From Pseudomonadota bacterium (GTDB lineage Bacteria; Pseudomonadota; Gammaproteobacteria; Xanthomonadales; Rhodanobacteraceae), in NCBI GenBank assembly GCA_025351555.1, contig JANXVS010000431.1, positions 1-8,199 of the forward strand: a stretch of DNA of 8,199 bases. The letters are read 5' to 3'. The notes beneath the pieces are model-generated. The model made no database searches and was not told where the DNA came from. It saw nothing but the letters and a program-made list of their open reading frames with translations. Below, one piece after another: positions 5,981-8,199 of the stretch (the stretch's first letter is position 1; every line of letters starts with the position of its first letter). The position numbers were made by a program, and so were the translations under genes.

Positions 5981-6895
5981 CCGTCGGGGAATTGTTGTGG
6001 ATGGATCGGTTGCACTGATGCATCCGTCAAGTGAGGTCAATCAGTCGTATCGCGACGATAGACCAGATGGAAGTGGGCGCACTTTCGTGCGGAGTGATGT
6101 TGCAACTCCTATCCGGACGATTACAGCCCGGCGTTCGCTTTTTCCGTCATCTCATACCCGCATGGCCAACGGCTCCCCTTGCGAGTTGCCTGCCCGTTGC
6201 GATTCGTCGACCCGGCATTCCGGCTCGACGTTTTGGCACGGGCAGCCATACGGGCTTGCCACGTTCCCTGCTCACCACACGACCGATTTAGGGTCCGCCT
6301 TTCCACCGATGGTCTGTATGACGACGTGCTCCTTATTGCGAGAGGAGCAACCGACCACATTGCCTTTTGGCTGATGCCTGTCAGCAGCTTTGGCATCGCA
6401 GTTATTACGGTGTTTATCAGCAGTTCACTTGCATTACCCATGTCGATCAGCCTAGCCCCTCAACCCCGTACTGCTGGGATCTCCATGCGTCGCCTCACAG
6501 CAACCGCACGCCCATAAGAAGGGAACATTGTCCGGAAAGCTTCACACCCCACCGTTACCAGTGACGCATGTTTCCGTAGGCTACTGCCCGTCGCAGGACA
6601 GGTCCGCTACTCCCGCGAAAAATAAACGGGAGCTGAACGATGATGAGTAGAGCGATGCTCTACGCATTGTTTACGGAGCCTTTTGCGGGCTCGGTAGGCA
6701 CGAGTTGGTTCGCAGTAAGACTGCGGAGAGAAACAAAATACTCCCAGCCTCACCGTTGCGGTGAAGTCCGAGAGCACCCTCTCGGGCTTCACAACTCATT
6801 GCTTCACCTGAGAAATTGCTTCCTTCAGGCGTCCTTCGTTTGCAGGTTTAGCAGCCTGCTTCCGCACAATGCGAACACGAGCTTACGTGTCGCAC
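5981..6895 (-). ncRNA. Group II intron ribozyme core, domains I-III and start of IV
   Basis: About 915 nt without a credible gene, lying between the intron 5' end and the domain IV hairpin. The first nucleotides GTGCG are followed by a small stem pairing CACG with CGTG around TAAGCT. Many local hairpins are visible, for instance CACTG-GTAA-CGGTG near 6550-6563. Short open frames here (for example 6121-6441 minus) show no protein motifs. Individual domain borders were not assigned because that needs covariance folding. Confidence 0.75.
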
Positions 6896-6913
6896 CACAA
6901 TCGTAACTATAGG

Positions 6914-7948
<1,035 letters not shown>

Positions 7949-7994
7949 GAACCGTTGCCCACCTTCACAAGTTGTATAGATTCGTACAAGTTTT
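7949..7994 (-). promoter_or_regulatory. aroC-asd intergenic gap with short direct repeat
   Basis: Only 46 nt separate the aroC stop from the asd ATG. The motif ACTTGT occurs twice 19 nt apart (7991-7986 and 7972-7967), and TATACA (7978-7973) resembles a -10 hexamer, but no good -35 stands 16-18 nt upstream of it. GAAGGTGGG some 10-18 nt before the ATG is the probable Shine-Dalgarno. Read-through from aroC seems as likely as an asd promoter. Confidence 0.25.
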
Positions 7995-8199
7995 TCAGCA
8001 CGCATCACCGGGTATGCGCGGCGTTACTTCGCCGACATCACCGCACTGCGCCCGATGGCGCAGCGCATGATCCATAAGCACCAGCGCGACCATCGCTTCG
8101 GCAATCGGCGTGGCTCGGATGCCAACACAGGGATCGTGGCGGCCCTTGGTGCGCACCTCGACTTCTTCACCGGCAAGATTGATCGTGCGCCCGGGAATC
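7995..8199 (-). CDS. aroC: Chorismate synthase, C-terminal end only
   Basis: Catalyses the last step of the shikimate pathway, EPSP to chorismate, with reduced FMN. Only the last 67 codons are in the window; the start lies beyond the right edge. The peptide contains [12 protein letters not shown] (18-29), a hallmark of the C-terminal AroC region that includes conserved Arg and His near the active site, followed by [21 protein letters not shown] split over 31-51. It ends with a short tail GDAC and a TGA at 7997-7995. Chorismate feeds tryptophan synthesis, in which trpF at the other end of the window acts, but they are unlikely to form one regulated unit given the genes between. Identity is clear from the motif. 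Confidence 0.95.
   Translation of the reverse strand, partial: IPGRTINLAGEEVEVRTKGRHDPCVGIRATPIAEAMVALVLMDHALRHRAQCGDVGEVTPRIPGDAC

Larger units (their letters stand above)
4122..6895 (-). mobile_element. Complete group II intron with IEP, bacterial chloroplast-like type
   Basis: A self-splicing retroelement of about 2774 nt. The 5' end reads GTGCGACACG on the minus strand (6895 downward), matching the group II consensus GTGYG. About 980 nt of ribozyme sequence precede the IEP start codon; after the IEP stop come a 34-nt domain V and a domain VI ending CTACCCGAT, fitting the usual AY 3' end. The IEP has RT, maturase and HNH domains and no frameshift, so the element appears able to move. It sits in the intergenic gap between asd (stop 18 nt upstream) and fimV (start 67 nt downstream), in their orientation, so it can be spliced from a co-transcript. 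Removing it joins GATTGTG to TTATAAGG. The IEP sequence is nearest to the chloroplast-like (CL) bacterial lineage as I recall it; the 5' boundary is firm and the 3' boundary should be good to a nucleotide or two. Confidence 0.93.

Noticed and set aside
5917..6030. Upstream TTG start for the intron-encoded protein
   Set aside because: No Shine-Dalgarno, crosses a strong hairpin, and the ATG at 5916 has a well-placed GAGGAAAG.
5407..6374. Plus-strand open frames opposite the 5' part of the intron protein and domain I-IV
   Set aside because: Antisense to the RT coding sequence and ribozyme core, with no motifs; three overlapping frames compete for the same DNA.
6121..6441. Minus-strand open frame of 106 codons in the intron 5' region
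   Set aside because: It lies within structured ribozyme sequence, has no recognisable domain, and short open frames are expected by chance.
7949..8008. Upstream GTG start for asd giving 20 more residues
   Set aside because: It overlaps the end of aroC and the extension is unlike Asd N-termini; the ATG at 7948 leads directly to the conserved nucleotide-binding strand.

Overview
The window looks like a piece of gammaproteobacterial chromosome, most likely Xanthomonadales (Xanthomonadaceae or Rhodanobacteraceae). The reasons are the G+C-rich coding style and the gene order chorismate synthase, aspartate-semialdehyde dehydrogenase, FimV, TruA, TrpF, all on the minus strand. The asd-fimV-truA-trpF part of this order is one I associate with that group. 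The assignment comes from recognising protein motifs and synteny, not from a database search.

Layout, read in the direction of transcription from high to low coordinates: (1) the C-terminal 67 codons of aroC (7995-8199, cut by the window edge); (2) a 46-nt gap and then asd (6914-7948); (3) a complete group II intron of about 2.77 kb (6895 down to 4122), inserted in the same orientation in the short asd-fimV gap. It has a GTGCG 5' end, an IEP with reverse transcriptase, maturase and HNH domains (4204-5916), a 34-nt domain V, and a domain VI with a bulged branch-point A; (4) fimV (1382-4054), a large inner-membrane protein with signal peptide, LysM, coiled coil, long Pro/Thr/Ala linker, one membrane helix and a cytoplasmic part with an unusual His/Asp-rich insert; (5) a 131-nt gap with two adjacent hairpins; (6) truA (480-1250, probable TTG start); (7) trpF (1-483, cut by the window edge), whose GTG start overlaps the truA stop by 4 nt.

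The host genes are housekeeping: shikimate end step (AroC), lysine/threonine/methionine precursor branch (Asd), polar and type IV pilus organisation (FimV), tRNA pseudouridylation (TruA) and tryptophan synthesis (TrpF). The accessory element is the intron. With it removed, the asd stop and the fimV start would be about 86 nt apart, so the element lies in the leader or promoter zone of fimV. Because it is co-oriented, it should be spliced from any asd-fimV read-through transcript. I see no CRISPR array, tRNA, rRNA, toxin-antitoxin or defence cassette. I found no clear undescribed system; the points most worth a second look are the intron insertion site and its effect on fimV, the hairpins between fimV and truA, and the His-rich insert in FimV.
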